NCBI RefSeq assembly: GCF_000331105.1
Contig: NC_020054.1
Span: forward strand, 3,269,701-3,333,700
Source of the DNA: Fibrella aestuarina BUZ 2
Lineage (GTDB): Bacteria > Bacteroidota > Bacteroidia > Cytophagales > Spirosomataceae
DNA: 64,000 bases
Reading direction: 5' to 3'
In this document: piece by piece, positions 41,527-50,967 of the stretch
Position numbering within the stretch: the first letter of the stretch is position 1
Layout: each line of letters begins with the position of its first letter
Notes under the pieces: model-generated
The model's input: the letters and a program-made list of their open reading frames with translations, nothing else
Told to the model about the DNA's origin: nothing
Databases searched by the model: none
Translations under genes and position numbers: made by a program

Positions 41527-44500
41527 CTACATATTCCGTCGGTATTGCCCGCCAACGGCATACAGCGCTGCGCTCATCTGGCCCAGCGAGCAAACTTTGG
41601 CGGCTTCCATGAGTGAGGCAAACAAATTACCGCCGGTCAGGGCCGTGTGCTGAAGCTGTTGCAGCGCTGTTTCGGCGTCGGCCCTGTGCCGTTCCTGAAA
41701 GGCTTTGACATTGTCGACCTGCGCGCGCTTTTCGTCGTCGGTGCTACGAATAACTTCGGCGGGCGTAATCGTGGGTGACCCGTTGGGGTCGAGGAACGTA
41801 TTGACCCCGACGATGGGCAGTTGCCCGTTATGCTTCAGCATTTCGTAGTGCATCGACTCTTCCTGAATCTTGCTGCGCTGGTACATCCGCTCCATCGCAC
41901 CCAACACGCCGCCTCGCTCGTTGATCGCCAGAAACTCCTGATACACGGCCTCTTCAACCAGATTAGTCAGCTCGTCAACGACAAACGAACCCTGCAACGG
42001 ATTTTCGTTCTTGGTTAGCCCGAACTCCCGGTTGATCACCAGCTGAATGGCCATGGCCCGCCGCACCGACTCTTCGGTGGGGGTGGTGATGGCCTCGTCG
42101 TAGGCATTGGTGTGCAGCGAGTTGGTGTTGTCGTAGATCGCCAGCAGCGCCTGCAAGGTCGTGCGGATGTCGTTGAACGCGATTTCCTGCGCGTGGAGGC
42201 TCCGGCCTGAGGTCTGGATGTGGTATTTCAGCTTCTGGCTGCGATCGTTGGCCCCGTACTTGTGCTTCATCGCTTTGGCCCAGATGCGCCGCGCCACCCG
42301 GCCCAGCACCGTGTATTCCGGGTCCATGCCGTTCGAGAAAAAGAACGACAGGTTCGGGGCAAAATCGTCGATCCGCAGGCCCCGGCTCAGGTAGTACTCC
42401 ACGAAGGTGAAGCCGTTGGACAGCGTAAACGCCAGCTGACTGATGGGGTTGGCGCCCGCTTCGGCAATGTGGTAGCCCGAAATGGAGACCGAATAGAAAT
42501 TCTGTACCCGGTTTTGCGTGAAGTATTCCTGAATGTCGCCCATCATCCGGAGCGCAAACTCGGTCGAGAAAATGCAGGTGTTCTGGGCCTGATCTTCCTT
42601 CAGAATATCGGCCTGCACCGTGCCCCGCACTTTCCGTAGCGTATTGGCTTTGATCTGCTCGTACACCTCCGCCGGAATCACCCGGTCGCCCGACGTACCC
42701 AGCAGCGCCAGCCCCAGCCCGTTGTTGCCGTCGGGGAGGGGGCCGCTGTAGGTGGGTGCTTCGCGCGGGGGTTGCAGGGTGCCTTGCGTCGAAGGCTTAC
42801 CCTGCTCGTTCAGCCATTTCTCTACCTGCTGATCAATGGCGGCGTTGAGGAAGAAGGCCAGCAGCATGGGGGCTGGTCCGTTGATGGTCATCGACACGCT
42901 GGTGGCGGGGTCGCAGAGATCGAAGCCAGAATAGAGTTTCTTGGCGTCGTCGAGGGTGCAGATGCTCACGCCCGAGTTGCCCACTTTCCCGAAAATGTCG
43001 GGGCGCAGGGCGGGGTCTTCGCCGTAGAGCGTGACCGAGTCGAACGCCGTACTGAGGCGTTTGGCGGGCATCCCTTTCGAGACGTAGTGGAACCGCCGGT
43101 TGGTGCGCTCGGGGCCGCCTTCGCCCGCAAACATGCGCGTGGGGTCTTCGCCGTCGCGCTTGAGCGGGAACACGCCCGCCGCATACGGAAACTCGCCGGG
43201 TACGTTCTCGGTCATCAGCCAGCGCAGCACGTCGCCCCAATCGGCGTATTTGGGCAGGGCCACCTTCGGGATGCGCAGGTGCGACAGCGTTTCGGTGTAG
43301 AGCGGTTGGCGGATGGTCTTGTCACGTACCTGAAACTCGTAGAAATCGGCTGTATAGCGCCGCTGCATTTCCGGCCACTGCGCCAGCAACTGTTTAGCGG
43401 TAGGGTGAAGCTGGGCGGCAATCTGGTCGTAGAACGGCCGTACATCTTCGATGCCCATCGCCAGCACACCGTCGAGCTGATACCATTTGCGGGCCAGCGC
43501 GACCTGCTGCTCCACGAAGGTGTCGTAGCGGCGGCTTTCTTCTACGATCTCCGCCAGGTAACGTACCCGATCGGGAGGGATGATGGCCTTCGGCGCAGAA
43601 GTGGTGGCCGAGCTACTCTGGGCGATACCTGGCTCCATGCCCAGCAGCGCGGCAGCACGCGCAAACAGGGCGTTCATCCCCACATCGTTAAACTGCGCGG
43701 CCATTGTACCCAGAATAGGCAGTTCCTCGTCGGGGGTATCCCAGTCGTTATGGTTACGGCGGTACTGCTTCCTGACGTCGCGGAGGGCATCGAGCGAGCC
43801 GCGTTTGTCGAACTTATTGATGGCAATCAGGTCAGCGAAATCGAGCATGTCGATCTTTTCCAGCTGCGTCGCCGCGCCATACTCGGCGGTCATTACGTAC
43901 AGCGTCTTGTCGGCGTGTTCGGTGATTTCGGTGTCCGACTGCCCAATGCCCGACGTTTCTACGATAATGAGGTCGAAGCTGGCCGCTTTGCAGATGTCGA
44001 TAGCCTGCTGAACGTGGCGGCTCAGGGCCAGGTTGGCCTGTCGGGTCGCCAGCGAGCGCATGTAGACGCGCCCGGCGCTCACGGCGGGGTTCAGCGTGTT
44101 CATCCGAATGCGGTCGCCCAGCAGGGCCCCACCCGTCTTGCGCTTCGACGGATCGACCGAAATGATCGCCATCGTTTTGTCGGGGTAGGTGCGCAGAAAA
44201 CGTAGCACCAACTCATCGACCAGCGACGATTTACCCGCGCCGCCCGTGCCGGTGATGCCCAAAACGGGGGGAATCTGTGTGGCCGGGATGCCGTTGGCGC
44301 GGGGGTACCGTTGGCGCAGGGCTTGCAGGGTTTGCGGTGAGGGCGAGTTGCCGTTTTCGGCCTCTGTAATCAGCCGGGCAATGGTGGCAAATAAGTCGTC
44401 GTCCTGCTCCGCGCCCCTTGCCCCCTGCGCCACGCAGTGGCTCAACAGGTCGTCGATCATGCCTTGCAGGCCCATCGTGCGGCCATCGTCGGGGCTGTAG

Positions 44501-44907
44501 AGGCGCGTGATGCCGTAGGCGTGAAGCTCGTCGATTTCGCGGGGCAGAATGGTGCCGCCGCCGCCGCCAAAAATACGGATATGGCCCGCGCCGCGTTCGT
44601 GCAGCAGGTCATACATGTACTTAAAAAACTCGATGTGCCCCCCCTGATAGCTCGTGATGGCGATGCCCTGCGCGTCTTCCTGAATGGCGCAGTCGACAAT
44701 CTCGGCCACCGACCGGTTGTGGCCCAGGTGAATCACCTCGGCACCCGATGCCTGCAACAGCCGCCGCATCAGGTTGATGGCGGCGTCGTGACCGTCGAAG
44801 AGCGAAGCCGCCGTAACGAGCCGGATTCGCCCCGATTGGACGGTGGGCGGCGTCGCCGTGGCCTGGCCCGATTGCGTGTCTGGTGTCTGTGTTGATGAAG
44901 TCGTCAT
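41527..44907 (-). CDS. icmF: Fused isobutyryl-CoA mutase IcmF
   Basis: A 1126-residue B12 enzyme interconverting isobutyryl-CoA and n-butyryl-CoA (some members also isovaleryl/pivalyl). Domains in order: N-terminal cobalamin-binding domain ([23 protein letters not shown]) at about 27-160; a MeaB/ArgK-type G-protein chaperone with Walker [17 protein letters not shown] near 217 and NKFDKRGS; a linker; and the acyl-CoA mutase TIM-barrel from about 560 to the end ([24 protein letters not shown], in part, [14 protein letters not shown]). This three-part fusion distinguishes it from MutAB. A TATCTTTA box, one base off consensus, ends 5 nt before the ATG. Confidence 0.95.
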   Translation of the reverse strand: MTTSSTQTPDTQSGQATATPPTVQSGRIRLVTAASLFDGHDAAINLMRRLLQASGAEVIHLGHNRSVAEIVDCAIQEDAQGIAITSYQGGHIEFFKYMYDLLHERGAGHIRIFGGGGGTILPREIDELHAYGITRLYSPDDGRTMGLQGMIDDLLSHCVAQGARGAEQDDDLFATIARLITEAENGNSPSPQTLQALRQRYPRANGIPATQIPPVLGITGTGGAGKSSLVDELVLRFLRTYPDKTMAIISVDPSKRKTGGALLGDRIRMNTLNPAVSAGRVYMRSLATRQANLALSRHVQQAIDICKAASFDLIIVETSGIGQSDTEITEHADKTLYVMTAEYGAATQLEKIDMLDFADLIAINKFDKRGSLDALRDVRKQYRRNHNDWDTPDEELPILGTMAAQFNDVGMNALFARAAALLGMEPGIAQSSSATTSAPKAIIPPDRVRYLAEIVEESRRYDTFVEQQVALARKWYQLDGVLAMGIEDVRPFYDQIAAQLHPTAKQLLAQWPEMQRRYTADFYEFQVRDKTIRQPLYTETLSHLRIPKVALPKYADWGDVLRWLMTENVPGEFPYAAGVFPLKRDGEDPTRMFAGEGGPERTNRRFHYVSKGMPAKRLSTAFDSVTLYGEDPALRPDIFGKVGNSGVSICTLDDAKKLYSGFDLCDPATSVSMTINGPAPMLLAFFLNAAIDQQVEKWLNEQGKPSTQGTLQPPREAPTYSGPLPDGNNGLGLALLGTSGDRVIPAEVYEQIKANTLRKVRGTVQADILKEDQAQNTCIFSTEFALRMMGDIQEYFTQNRVQNFYSVSISGYHIAEAGANPISQLAFTLSNGFTFVEYYLSRGLRIDDFAPNLSFFFSNGMDPEYTVLGRVARRIWAKAMKHKYGANDRSQKLKYHIQTSGRSLHAQEIAFNDIRTTLQALLAIYDNTNSLHTNAYDEAITTPTEESVRRAMAIQLVINREFGLTKNENPLQGSFVVDELTNLVEEAVYQEFLAINERGGVLGAMERMYQRSKIQEESMHYEMLKHNGQLPIVGVNTFLDPNGSPTITPAEVIRSTDDEKRAQVDNVKAFQERHRADAETALQQLQHTALTGGNLFASLMEAAKVCSLGQMSAALYAVGGQYRRNM

Positions 44908-44986
44908 ATGGGTAAAGATAGGGGTGGTAGGCTAACCGTTTGTTTATCGTAACGGTAATTCATAAACGCATTGGTTAAGGTAATAA

Positions 44987-45979
44987 ATGAGCAGAAAGTC
45001 ATCGATAAACCGCTTTTCTCGTTGCTATTTTGTCCTGACGAACGGGGCCTGTTTACGTACACGCACCGCGCTATACCTCTTGAAACGAACGAATTACCTG
45101 CTTACGGCCTGCCTGTTGCTATGGCCTGCCCTATACGGTCAGGTGCTGGCGCAGGACGCGGCTCTGTTCTACGAAATTACGGGGAAAAATCTACCGGCCC
45201 CATCCTATCTCTTCGGCACCTTCCACCTGATCTGCCCAACCGACCTGACGCTGACCGAAGGAACGCGGCGGGCCTTTGCCCAAACCCAGCAGCTTTATCT
45301 GGAACTGGACGTAGACGACACGACGGTAATGGCTCAGATGCAGCAAGCCATTCTGCTGCCAGCGGGCAAATCGGTGCGCGATTACCTCGTTCGGGAGGAG
45401 TATGACCTGCTCGACACGTACCTGCGCTCGTCGGTGGGGCTGGGGCTCGATCAGTTGGGGAGCGTCAAACCGCTGGGCCTGATATCGATGGTGTACGTGT
45501 CGATGCTGCGTTGCGAACCTGCTTCCTACGACCTGACCCTGGCGCAACTGGCTGCCGACACCCACAAGGAGGTGCTGGGCCTGGAACCCCTGAGCGATCA
45601 GTTGAATGCCCTCGACCGAAAACCCCTTTCGACGCAGTACAACGAACTGGTGGACATGGTACGCAACCCAAAACAGGCGCAGGCAGAGTTTAACGAACTG
45701 CTGGCCGCCTACAAAACGGGCGATCTGACCAAACTCAGCGACCTGATGAAAGCCAGCAAGTATGCGGGCGACCTGAAGGAGCTTGAAGACAACCTGCTCA
45801 ATGCCCGCAACGCCAACTGGATTCCCGTGATAGAGCGGGCCGCCAGCACCAAACCAACGTTCTTTGCCTTCGGGGCGGCGCATCTGATGGGCGAAAACGG
45901 CGTGGTCGCGCTGCTTCGTCGCCAGGGATACACCGTGCTCGGTATCTACGAATGCAAGATGGAGCCGGTGAAAAAATAA
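44987..45979 (+). CDS. TraB/GumN family protein, 330 aa
   Basis: The TraB/GumN (ChaN-related) pattern is clear: SYLFGTFHLICPTDLTL with the GTxH motif, LYLELDVDD, SVRDYL, KPLGLISMVY, LGLEPLSDQLNAL, and the late FFAFGAAHLMGENGVVALLRRQGY with the second GxxH. These two His motifs and the Glu form the proposed metal-binding protease-like site; activity is not established for most members. The ATG at 44987 gives a basic 31-residue leader before the hydrophobic signal segment (NYLLTACLLLWPALYGQVLAQ). A TTG at 45080 would start directly before that segment and may be the real start. Secreted or membrane-anchored. Confidence 0.88.
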   Translation: MSRKSSINRFSRCYFVLTNGACLRTRTALYLLKRTNYLLTACLLLWPALYGQVLAQDAALFYEITGKNLPAPSYLFGTFHLICPTDLTLTEGTRRAFAQTQQLYLELDVDDTTVMAQMQQAILLPAGKSVRDYLVREEYDLLDTYLRSSVGLGLDQLGSVKPLGLISMVYVSMLRCEPASYDLTLAQLAADTHKEVLGLEPLSDQLNALDRKPLSTQYNELVDMVRNPKQAQAEFNELLAAYKTGDLTKLSDLMKASKYAGDLKELEDNLLNARNANWIPVIERAASTKPTFFAFGAAHLMGENGVVALLRRQGYTVLGIYECKMEPVKK

Positions 45980-45992
45980 TGTATACTGTAGG

Positions 45993-46050
45993 ATGGATAA
46001 TGAATAATGGTGTTCGCGTCGGCAATAGTCCCGCTCGAGCCATTATCCAT
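45993..46050. terminator. Convergent-gene inverted repeat (TraB / AddB-like)
   Basis: 10-nt arms ATGGATAATG (45993-46002) and CATTATCCAT (46041-46050), between convergent genes. The left flank (AATAATGTATA, GAATAATGG) resembles the arm of the 18447 repeat, so this could be a decayed relative. Confidence 0.5.
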
Positions 46051-46053
46051 TCT

Positions 46054-49000
46054 TCACCGCCCGCAGATCTTGTTGTAGTGGCAATACTGGCACTGCTCGA
46101 TCTGGTTGGTCATGGCAAAGGGCTGGGCTTTATCGAACATGCGCTTCACCATTTGCCGAAGCAGGTTTTCGGTTTCGGTAATGTAAGTAGCGGGGTCGTT
46201 GTCGTCGGAGAAAGCGACGCGGTTGCTCAGGAAACGCGGGTCTTTCTGAAAGGTGCGGAGTGAATAGAACCCCGCCTCCACAGGTACGTTGGGGTACTGA
46301 TTCTCTTTAAGAATCAGGTATTTATATAACCAAAGCTGCCTGATTTTTTCCCAGCGATTGCCTTCGTCGGCCAGCAACATCAGCGACTCACCCAGCGTGG
46401 CGGGGTCGACTTTGGTCGGCAGATCGACCTTGCCCGATTTGTAATCGACGATGCGGATTGTGCCGTTGGCGAGGCGTTCGAGCCGGTCGATTTTGCCGCC
46501 CAGTTTTACCGTCACCACCTCGCCATTGCCCAGATCGACCGGCAGGTACGTGATCAGGGTACGTTCGGTGGCCAGCACGGTAATGCCTTTGTCGAGGGTT
46601 TCGCGGTTCTGATAGTCCTGAAACGCCTGCATCAGGTCGTGGGCCAGCTGGTAAAACAGCAGGTTGTAGCCCGTATCCGACACGCGCCCGCCCATTACGT
46701 TGCGGTATTCGCGGTCGAGCAGCGTTTTCACCACCTCCTGCGTAACGGGCTTGCCCAGCATCCGGTACTCCTTGTCGAGGTTTTCCATGGTGTTGTGCAG
46801 CCAGGTGCCAAATTCGGCCACGTCGATGCGCTCGTCGACCTCTTCTTCTTCCCGAATGCCCACAATCCGTTCAAAATAAAACCGCATTGAGCAGGCGACG
46901 AAGTGATTCAGCGCGGTTGGAAAGAGGCCGCGCTCGGTCAGGTACGTTTTCAGGCTCTCGCGGATCGTCTCGGTCTTGGGTACGTTCAAGACGACGCTGT
47001 CGGGGCGGTCGGCGTGGTCTACGCGCAACAGGGGTTTTGTGAGGCGAATGTTGCCTTTGGCAGCAGGGACCAGCTCGTGCTCGATCTGGCGCAGAAACCG
47101 GCTGGGTTCGCCTTTGCCCTTGCCATACGCATCGGTTGCCGTGGTGTACAGAAACGTGACGTCGGTGGCGCGTTGCAGCAGCCGGTACAGGTGGTAGGCC
47201 GTAATGGCTTCCTGCTCGCGGTAGGTAGGCAGGCCCACTTCTGTGGCAATGTCGAAGGGAATGAGCGAGTTGAGGTGGCGCGACTGCGGCATGATGCCCT
47301 CGTTGGCCGACAGCACAATCACCCGGTCGAAGTCGAGCGTCCGGGTTTCGAGCAGACCCATCAACTGCACGTGGCTGTCGCCTTCGCTCGTGAAGGGGAT
47401 GGTCGTCTGCCGGATCAGTTCGTACAGAAACTGCTGGAAGCTTTTCAGCGTCACGGCCGGTGAGCCCGGCGTCTGAGCCTGTCGGGTGAGCGTGGTTTCG
47501 AGTTGCTTCAACAGGCTGAAAAACAGGTACAGGTATTCGATCTCGATGGTGTCCTGCGCGTCTCGGTACACCTCACGCAGCAGATCAACAAGATTGAACA
47601 GGGCGCGGATCGCCACTGCGGGCTCGTTGGCGGGCCAGCGTTTGAAGAGCACATCGAACAGCTGATCGCCCTGCCCCAGTTCGAGCAGTTCCTGTTCGTC
47701 GAGGTAGGCACGTTTGCCCGTCACCACTTCCGCCAACATCCAGTCGATCAGCGGTTTGGGTAGCTCGTTGTCCCGATCGGGAGCCATGAGCGCGTGGATC
47801 TTCTCGTACTGCCGCACAAACGGGTGGTTCAACAGCTTCACGACCTGCCGGTGGTGAAATTTCGGCACTTTCTCGGCAGGCTGACCCGGCGTTTTGAATT
47901 CCATCAGCGTGCGCTGCATCTCAAACAGCGTATCGATCAGCGTGAACAGCAGCGAGTTGCGCAGCGTCAGACCCATCGTGACGTTCAGTTCGCGCACCGA
48001 CTCGTGCAGGGCGTACAGCACTGGCACAAGCAGCGTTTCATCGGCCAGAACGATAGCCGTGCGGGCGGCCCCTGACCCCACCCCCGGCCCCTCCCCTTGA
48101 ACTAAGGGGAGGGGAGTTTGCTCGCGAAGCGTTTGCCCCCCTCCCCTTAGTTCAAGGGGAGGGGCTGGGGGTGGGGTAGTCGACACCAACTGCCCGGCTA
48201 CTTTGGCTTGCAGGGAAGCGGTGGGCAGGCCCATCATCTGGAGCTGTTTGGCGGTGGTCGTGAGGCTGTCGCCGACGGTGACGGTCTGGGCGTCGCCCTG
48301 ACCAACGTACCCGGAGCGGTCTTTGAAGCCAGGCAGGCCGCTGTCTTTGTATTTACGCAGGAAAAAACCCGCCTCCTGCTCGCGGTCGGCGAGGTAATAG
48401 CTGTCGGCGTCCCAGATCAGCTCGGCGCGGTCGGTGCTGGTGAGTACCCGGATGATGTGTTCTTCGCAGGCCGAGAGCGCATTAAACCCGACGAAATAGA
48501 TTTTTTCGTAGATACCTGGCTTATCAACAACCAACGAACGCACCCCGTCGGCCAGCAGGCGATAGGCCATGCCCCGGTAGGCCAGTTCGTTAGCCAGCAG
48601 GCGTTTGCGGAGCTTGTAGTAGGCGGCTTTGAGGTTGCTGAACAGCCCGAAGTAATGCGAGAGGGCCTTGCTGTCTGTTTTGAAGGGCAGCTGTTGCGGC
48701 TGATCGGGCGACCAGCGCTCAAGGGCTTTGGCTTCCGTGAGGTAATCGAACAGGTGATCGGGATCAATACGGTAGAGGTCGATGCGGTCGAGGTCGGCCA
48801 GCAGCACCGATGCCCAGCCCACAAACTGCTCGAATTCGACGTTTTTGTCGAGTTCCCGGAAAACTTCGTAGAGTTCAAACAGCAGACTGACGTTGTCGAT
48901 CAGTTGCACGCCGGCCGCTTCAGTGATGAAATCATCGACCGCCACCATGTGCGGGGCCAGCATGGGCCGGTCGGTGAGTTGGGTGAGTTCCTGCTCGAAG

Positions 49001-49113
49001 ACCATCACGGCGCGGCGGGTGGGCAAAATCACCCAGACGTTGTCCATCGGTTGATGGACCTTCGCGCTGTGTTTGGCGAAAATATAATTGGCTGTCTGTT
49101 GAAGAAACGTCAC
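46054..49113 (-). CDS. AddB-like PD-(D/E)XK nuclease/helicase-family protein, 1019 aa
   Basis: This large protein matches the AddB half of AddAB-type recombination helicase-nucleases. An N-terminal UvrD-like region (VWVILPTRRAVMVFEQEL; the Walker site is degenerate) and a central region (VIVLSANEGIMPQSRHLNSLIPFDI, in part) lead to a C-terminal PD-(D/E)XK nuclease (LGGKIDRLER and IRIVDYKSGK, the D and ExK positions). Four Cys for an iron-sulfur cluster are present: one in VACSMRFYFERIVG and three in CQYCHYNKIC at the end. About residues 313-345 are a low-complexity Pro/Gly insert encoded by a pair of inverted GC-rich palindromes (48076-48176). No addA gene is adjacent. Confidence 0.87.
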   Translation of the reverse strand: MTFLQQTANYIFAKHSAKVHQPMDNVWVILPTRRAVMVFEQELTQLTDRPMLAPHMVAVDDFITEAAGVQLIDNVSLLFELYEVFRELDKNVEFEQFVGWASVLLADLDRIDLYRIDPDHLFDYLTEAKALERWSPDQPQQLPFKTDSKALSHYFGLFSNLKAAYYKLRKRLLANELAYRGMAYRLLADGVRSLVVDKPGIYEKIYFVGFNALSACEEHIIRVLTSTDRAELIWDADSYYLADREQEAGFFLRKYKDSGLPGFKDRSGYVGQGDAQTVTVGDSLTTTAKQLQMMGLPTASLQAKVAGQLVSTTPPPAPPLELRGGGQTLREQTPLPLVQGEGPGVGSGAARTAIVLADETLLVPVLYALHESVRELNVTMGLTLRNSLLFTLIDTLFEMQRTLMEFKTPGQPAEKVPKFHHRQVVKLLNHPFVRQYEKIHALMAPDRDNELPKPLIDWMLAEVVTGKRAYLDEQELLELGQGDQLFDVLFKRWPANEPAVAIRALFNLVDLLREVYRDAQDTIEIEYLYLFFSLLKQLETTLTRQAQTPGSPAVTLKSFQQFLYELIRQTTIPFTSEGDSHVQLMGLLETRTLDFDRVIVLSANEGIMPQSRHLNSLIPFDIATEVGLPTYREQEAITAYHLYRLLQRATDVTFLYTTATDAYGKGKGEPSRFLRQIEHELVPAAKGNIRLTKPLLRVDHADRPDSVVLNVPKTETIRESLKTYLTERGLFPTALNHFVACSMRFYFERIVGIREEEEVDERIDVAEFGTWLHNTMENLDKEYRMLGKPVTQEVVKTLLDREYRNVMGGRVSDTGYNLLFYQLAHDLMQAFQDYQNRETLDKGITVLATERTLITYLPVDLGNGEVVTVKLGGKIDRLERLANGTIRIVDYKSGKVDLPTKVDPATLGESLMLLADEGNRWEKIRQLWLYKYLILKENQYPNVPVEAGFYSLRTFQKDPRFLSNRVAFSDDNDPATYITETENLLRQMVKRMFDKAQPFAMTNQIEQCQYCHYNKICGR
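48076..48176. repeat. In-frame pair of inverted GC-rich palindromic elements
   Basis: 39-nt arms at 48076-48114 and 48138-48176 are reverse complements with one mismatch. Each arm itself contains a near-palindrome (CCCCTCCCCTT ... AAGGGGAGGGG around GAACT). The spacer is 23 nt. The block lies inside the AddB-like coding sequence and is translated as Pro-, Leu- and Gly-rich sequence without breaking the frame. It is related to the palindrome in leuS at 52631-52652. Confidence 0.85.
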
Positions 49114-49243
49114 GGTAAGCGGGCTAACGGATAACGAAGATACGCCCGTTGCGCCTAATCCCTGTTAAGTAACTCCACACTATAGAGACGTCTCCTGACA
49201 GAGTGGCGGCTTATGCACCAGCCTGTCAGCGGAATAGCAACAA

Positions 49244-49272
49244 AAAGGCCGCTCTTCTTAGGAGCGGCCTTT
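49244..49272 (-). terminator. Intrinsic terminator of the sugar isomerase-like gene
   Basis: Perfect 11-nt arms AAAGGCCGCTC (49244-49254) and GAGCGGCCTTT (49262-49272), with a 7-nt loop and T-rich exit on the minus strand. It lies 9 bp past the stop at 49281. Confidence 0.85.
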
Positions 49273-49280
49273 CTAACCGT

Positions 49281-50147
49281 TTACACGCTCAGCTTTTTCA
49301 CGTTGGCGAAGCTGATGGCGATGGCTTCGAGCGGGGTGCCTTTGCTCACCACATCCTGCTCCACGAAGAAGTGTTTGATCCCCGCCGTTTTGCGGGCGTC
49401 CATGATCCGCTGGAAGTTGATCGAGCCGGTGCCTACCTCGGCAAACTCGCGCTTTTCGGTCTTGGCAATGTCTTTCAGGTGCACCATCGGGAAGCGGCCG
49501 GGGTTTTCCTTGAACATGGCTACGGGGTCTTTGCCCGCAAACGTAGCCCAGTAGAGGTCCAGCTCCATCTTCACCAGGTTCGGGTCGGTGCCTTTCAGCA
49601 GCAGGTCATACGGCACCTGCCCTTCGAGCGGCTGGAATTCAAAATCGTGGTTGTGGTAGGCAAACTGAATACCCGCTTTCTTACAGGCTTCGGCCGATTT
49701 ATTGAACAGATCGACGTAGCGTTTGTAATCGTCGAGCTTGGTGCGTTCCTGCGGAAACAGATAGGCGCAAACCATGTACGACTGGCCCAGCTCTTTGGCG
49801 TGGTCGATGGCCTTATCCCAGTCTTTCTGCATCTGTGGGACCAGGAAGTGACCGCTGGGGGCTTTCAGGCCCAGCCCGTCGAGCATCGAACGGAGTTCTT
49901 TCGGCGTTTTGCCAAAATAGGTGCCGTTGTTGTAGCCAAACAGCTCCAGCTCTTTGTAGCCGATCTCGGCCACGCTTTTCAACGTGCCGGCCAAATCTTT
50001 ACTCACTTCGTTGCGAAGCGTATACAATTGCAGCCCAACGCTGCTGAGGGGTTTGGCCAGTGCTGCGGTGCGGCTCAGGAACGGCAGTGAAAGGGCCAGT
50101 GCGCCGCTGGCTTTCAGGAAATCCTTGCGCGAAATAGAGTTAGTCAT
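49281..50147 (-). CDS. Secreted sugar phosphate isomerase/epimerase-like TIM-barrel protein
   Basis: A 288-residue protein of the xylose-isomerase-like TIM-barrel (AP endonuclease 2) superfamily. It carries an export signal with a twin-arginine-like patch (SRKDFLKASGALALSLPFL, single Arg-Lys rather than RR). Barrel motifs: VGLQLYTLRNEV, VAEIGYKELELFG, FAYHNHDFEF with metal His, VKMELDLYW, PMVHLKDI and HFFVEQD with metal Glu. These secreted forms are common in Bacteroidota beside oxidoreductases of sugar metabolism, but none is adjacent here. The substrate is unknown. Confidence 0.88.
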   Translation of the reverse strand: MTNSISRKDFLKASGALALSLPFLSRTAALAKPLSSVGLQLYTLRNEVSKDLAGTLKSVAEIGYKELELFGYNNGTYFGKTPKELRSMLDGLGLKAPSGHFLVPQMQKDWDKAIDHAKELGQSYMVCAYLFPQERTKLDDYKRYVDLFNKSAEACKKAGIQFAYHNHDFEFQPLEGQVPYDLLLKGTDPNLVKMELDLYWATFAGKDPVAMFKENPGRFPMVHLKDIAKTEKREFAEVGTGSINFQRIMDARKTAGIKHFFVEQDVVSKGTPLEAIAISFANVKKLSV

Positions 50148-50160
50148 GAGAGGTTGGCGG

Positions 50161-50241
50161 TTGTCGTTTAAGGCTTGTTGGTACGCAATTACGCGAACGG
50201 CCGTTGAACTGAGTCAAACAACGCCAAACCTTAAACGACAA
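50161..50241 (-). terminator. Inverted repeat between miaE and the sugar isomerase-like gene
   Basis: Perfect 13-nt arms TTGTCGTTTAAGG (50161-50173) and CCTTAAACGACAA (50229-50241). It follows the miaE stop by 13 bp on the minus strand and ends 13 bp before the next start. Confidence 0.6.
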
Positions 50242-50253
50242 ACCCTAAACTTT

Positions 50254-50853
50254 TTAATGCATTCGGTCGCCGCGTATGTCCATATTGGCCAAAATTCGTG
50301 CTTCCAGCGCCAGAATTTCTTTCCAGCGCTGCCGCACCCGCCCGGCGTCCACGTAGGTTTCGGCCAGTTCGATGAAGTTGCGATAATGGCCTGCCTCCGA
50401 AATCATCAGTTCGTGGTAAAACCGGCGAAGGCCCTCGTCGGTCAGGTGCTCCGAGAGTAGCTTGAACCGCTCGCAGCTCCGGGCCTCGATCAGCGCATTG
50501 AGCAGCAGCCGTTCCATGAGTTGATCGTAATAATCGCCCGAAGCGCGCAATTCGGCTTGCAGGGCGTTGACGTATAAGTCTTTGCGTTGGCGGCCCAGCG
50601 GCAGGTTTCGCTTGCGTAGTTCTTTCAGCACCCGTTGAAAATGACCCCACTCTTCGGCTACCACGGGCGTCAGCATGTCCACCAGCTTCACTTTGTCCGA
50701 ATACTGCACGATGAGCGAAATGCACGACGAGGCGGCTTTCTGCTCGCACCAGGCGTGATCGGTCAGGATGTCGCCGATGTTCATTTCGGCAATGTTGACC
50801 CAGCGCGGGTCGGTCGGGAGTTCAAGCCCAAGGGTGGTAAGTGACGTAGCCAT
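50254..50853 (-). CDS. miaE: tRNA 2-methylthio-N6-isopentenyl adenosine hydroxylase MiaE
   Basis: A 199-residue di-iron ferritin-like hydroxylase that adds the hydroxyl to ms2i6A37 in tRNA. The size and layout fit: [20 protein letters not shown] at the start, the first iron motif [13 protein letters not shown] (E..H), [20 protein letters not shown] and the second [13 protein letters not shown]. It is cytoplasmic. It is divergent from leuS, with 114 bp between start codons. Confidence 0.92.
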   Translation of the reverse strand: MATSLTTLGLELPTDPRWVNIAEMNIGDILTDHAWCEQKAASSCISLIVQYSDKVKLVDMLTPVVAEEWGHFQRVLKELRKRNLPLGRQRKDLYVNALQAELRASGDYYDQLMERLLLNALIEARSCERFKLLSEHLTDEGLRRFYHELMISEAGHYRNFIELAETYVDAGRVRQRWKEILALEARILANMDIRGDRMH

Positions 50854-50955
50854 CAGACCAGTTTCCGGTTAGTGTTTTCGCTTTCAGCGGCTTCGGCGAA
50901 GGACTCATTGAGCACTCCGAACCCAACTGAGAACGGAAAACTCCAAACGGAAAAC

Positions 50956-50963
50956 TATTTTTG
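50956..50963 (+). promoter_or_regulatory. Possible -7 box (TATTTTTG) of leuS
   Basis: TATTTTTGC is an exact TAnnTTTG match ending 4 nt before the leuS ATG at 50968. No TTTG is at the -33 spacing. If used, the message would be leaderless. Confidence 0.3.
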
Positions 50964-50967
50964 CAAC

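Noticed and set aside
42772..44205. Long open frame (477 codons) on the plus strand opposite icmF
   Set aside because: It is the mirror of a strongly conserved IcmF sequence; GC-rich codon bias keeps the antisense frame open. Its protein has no motif or signal. The same applies to the plus-strand frame at 7351-8421 opposite the reductase and that at 35283-36308 opposite ansA.
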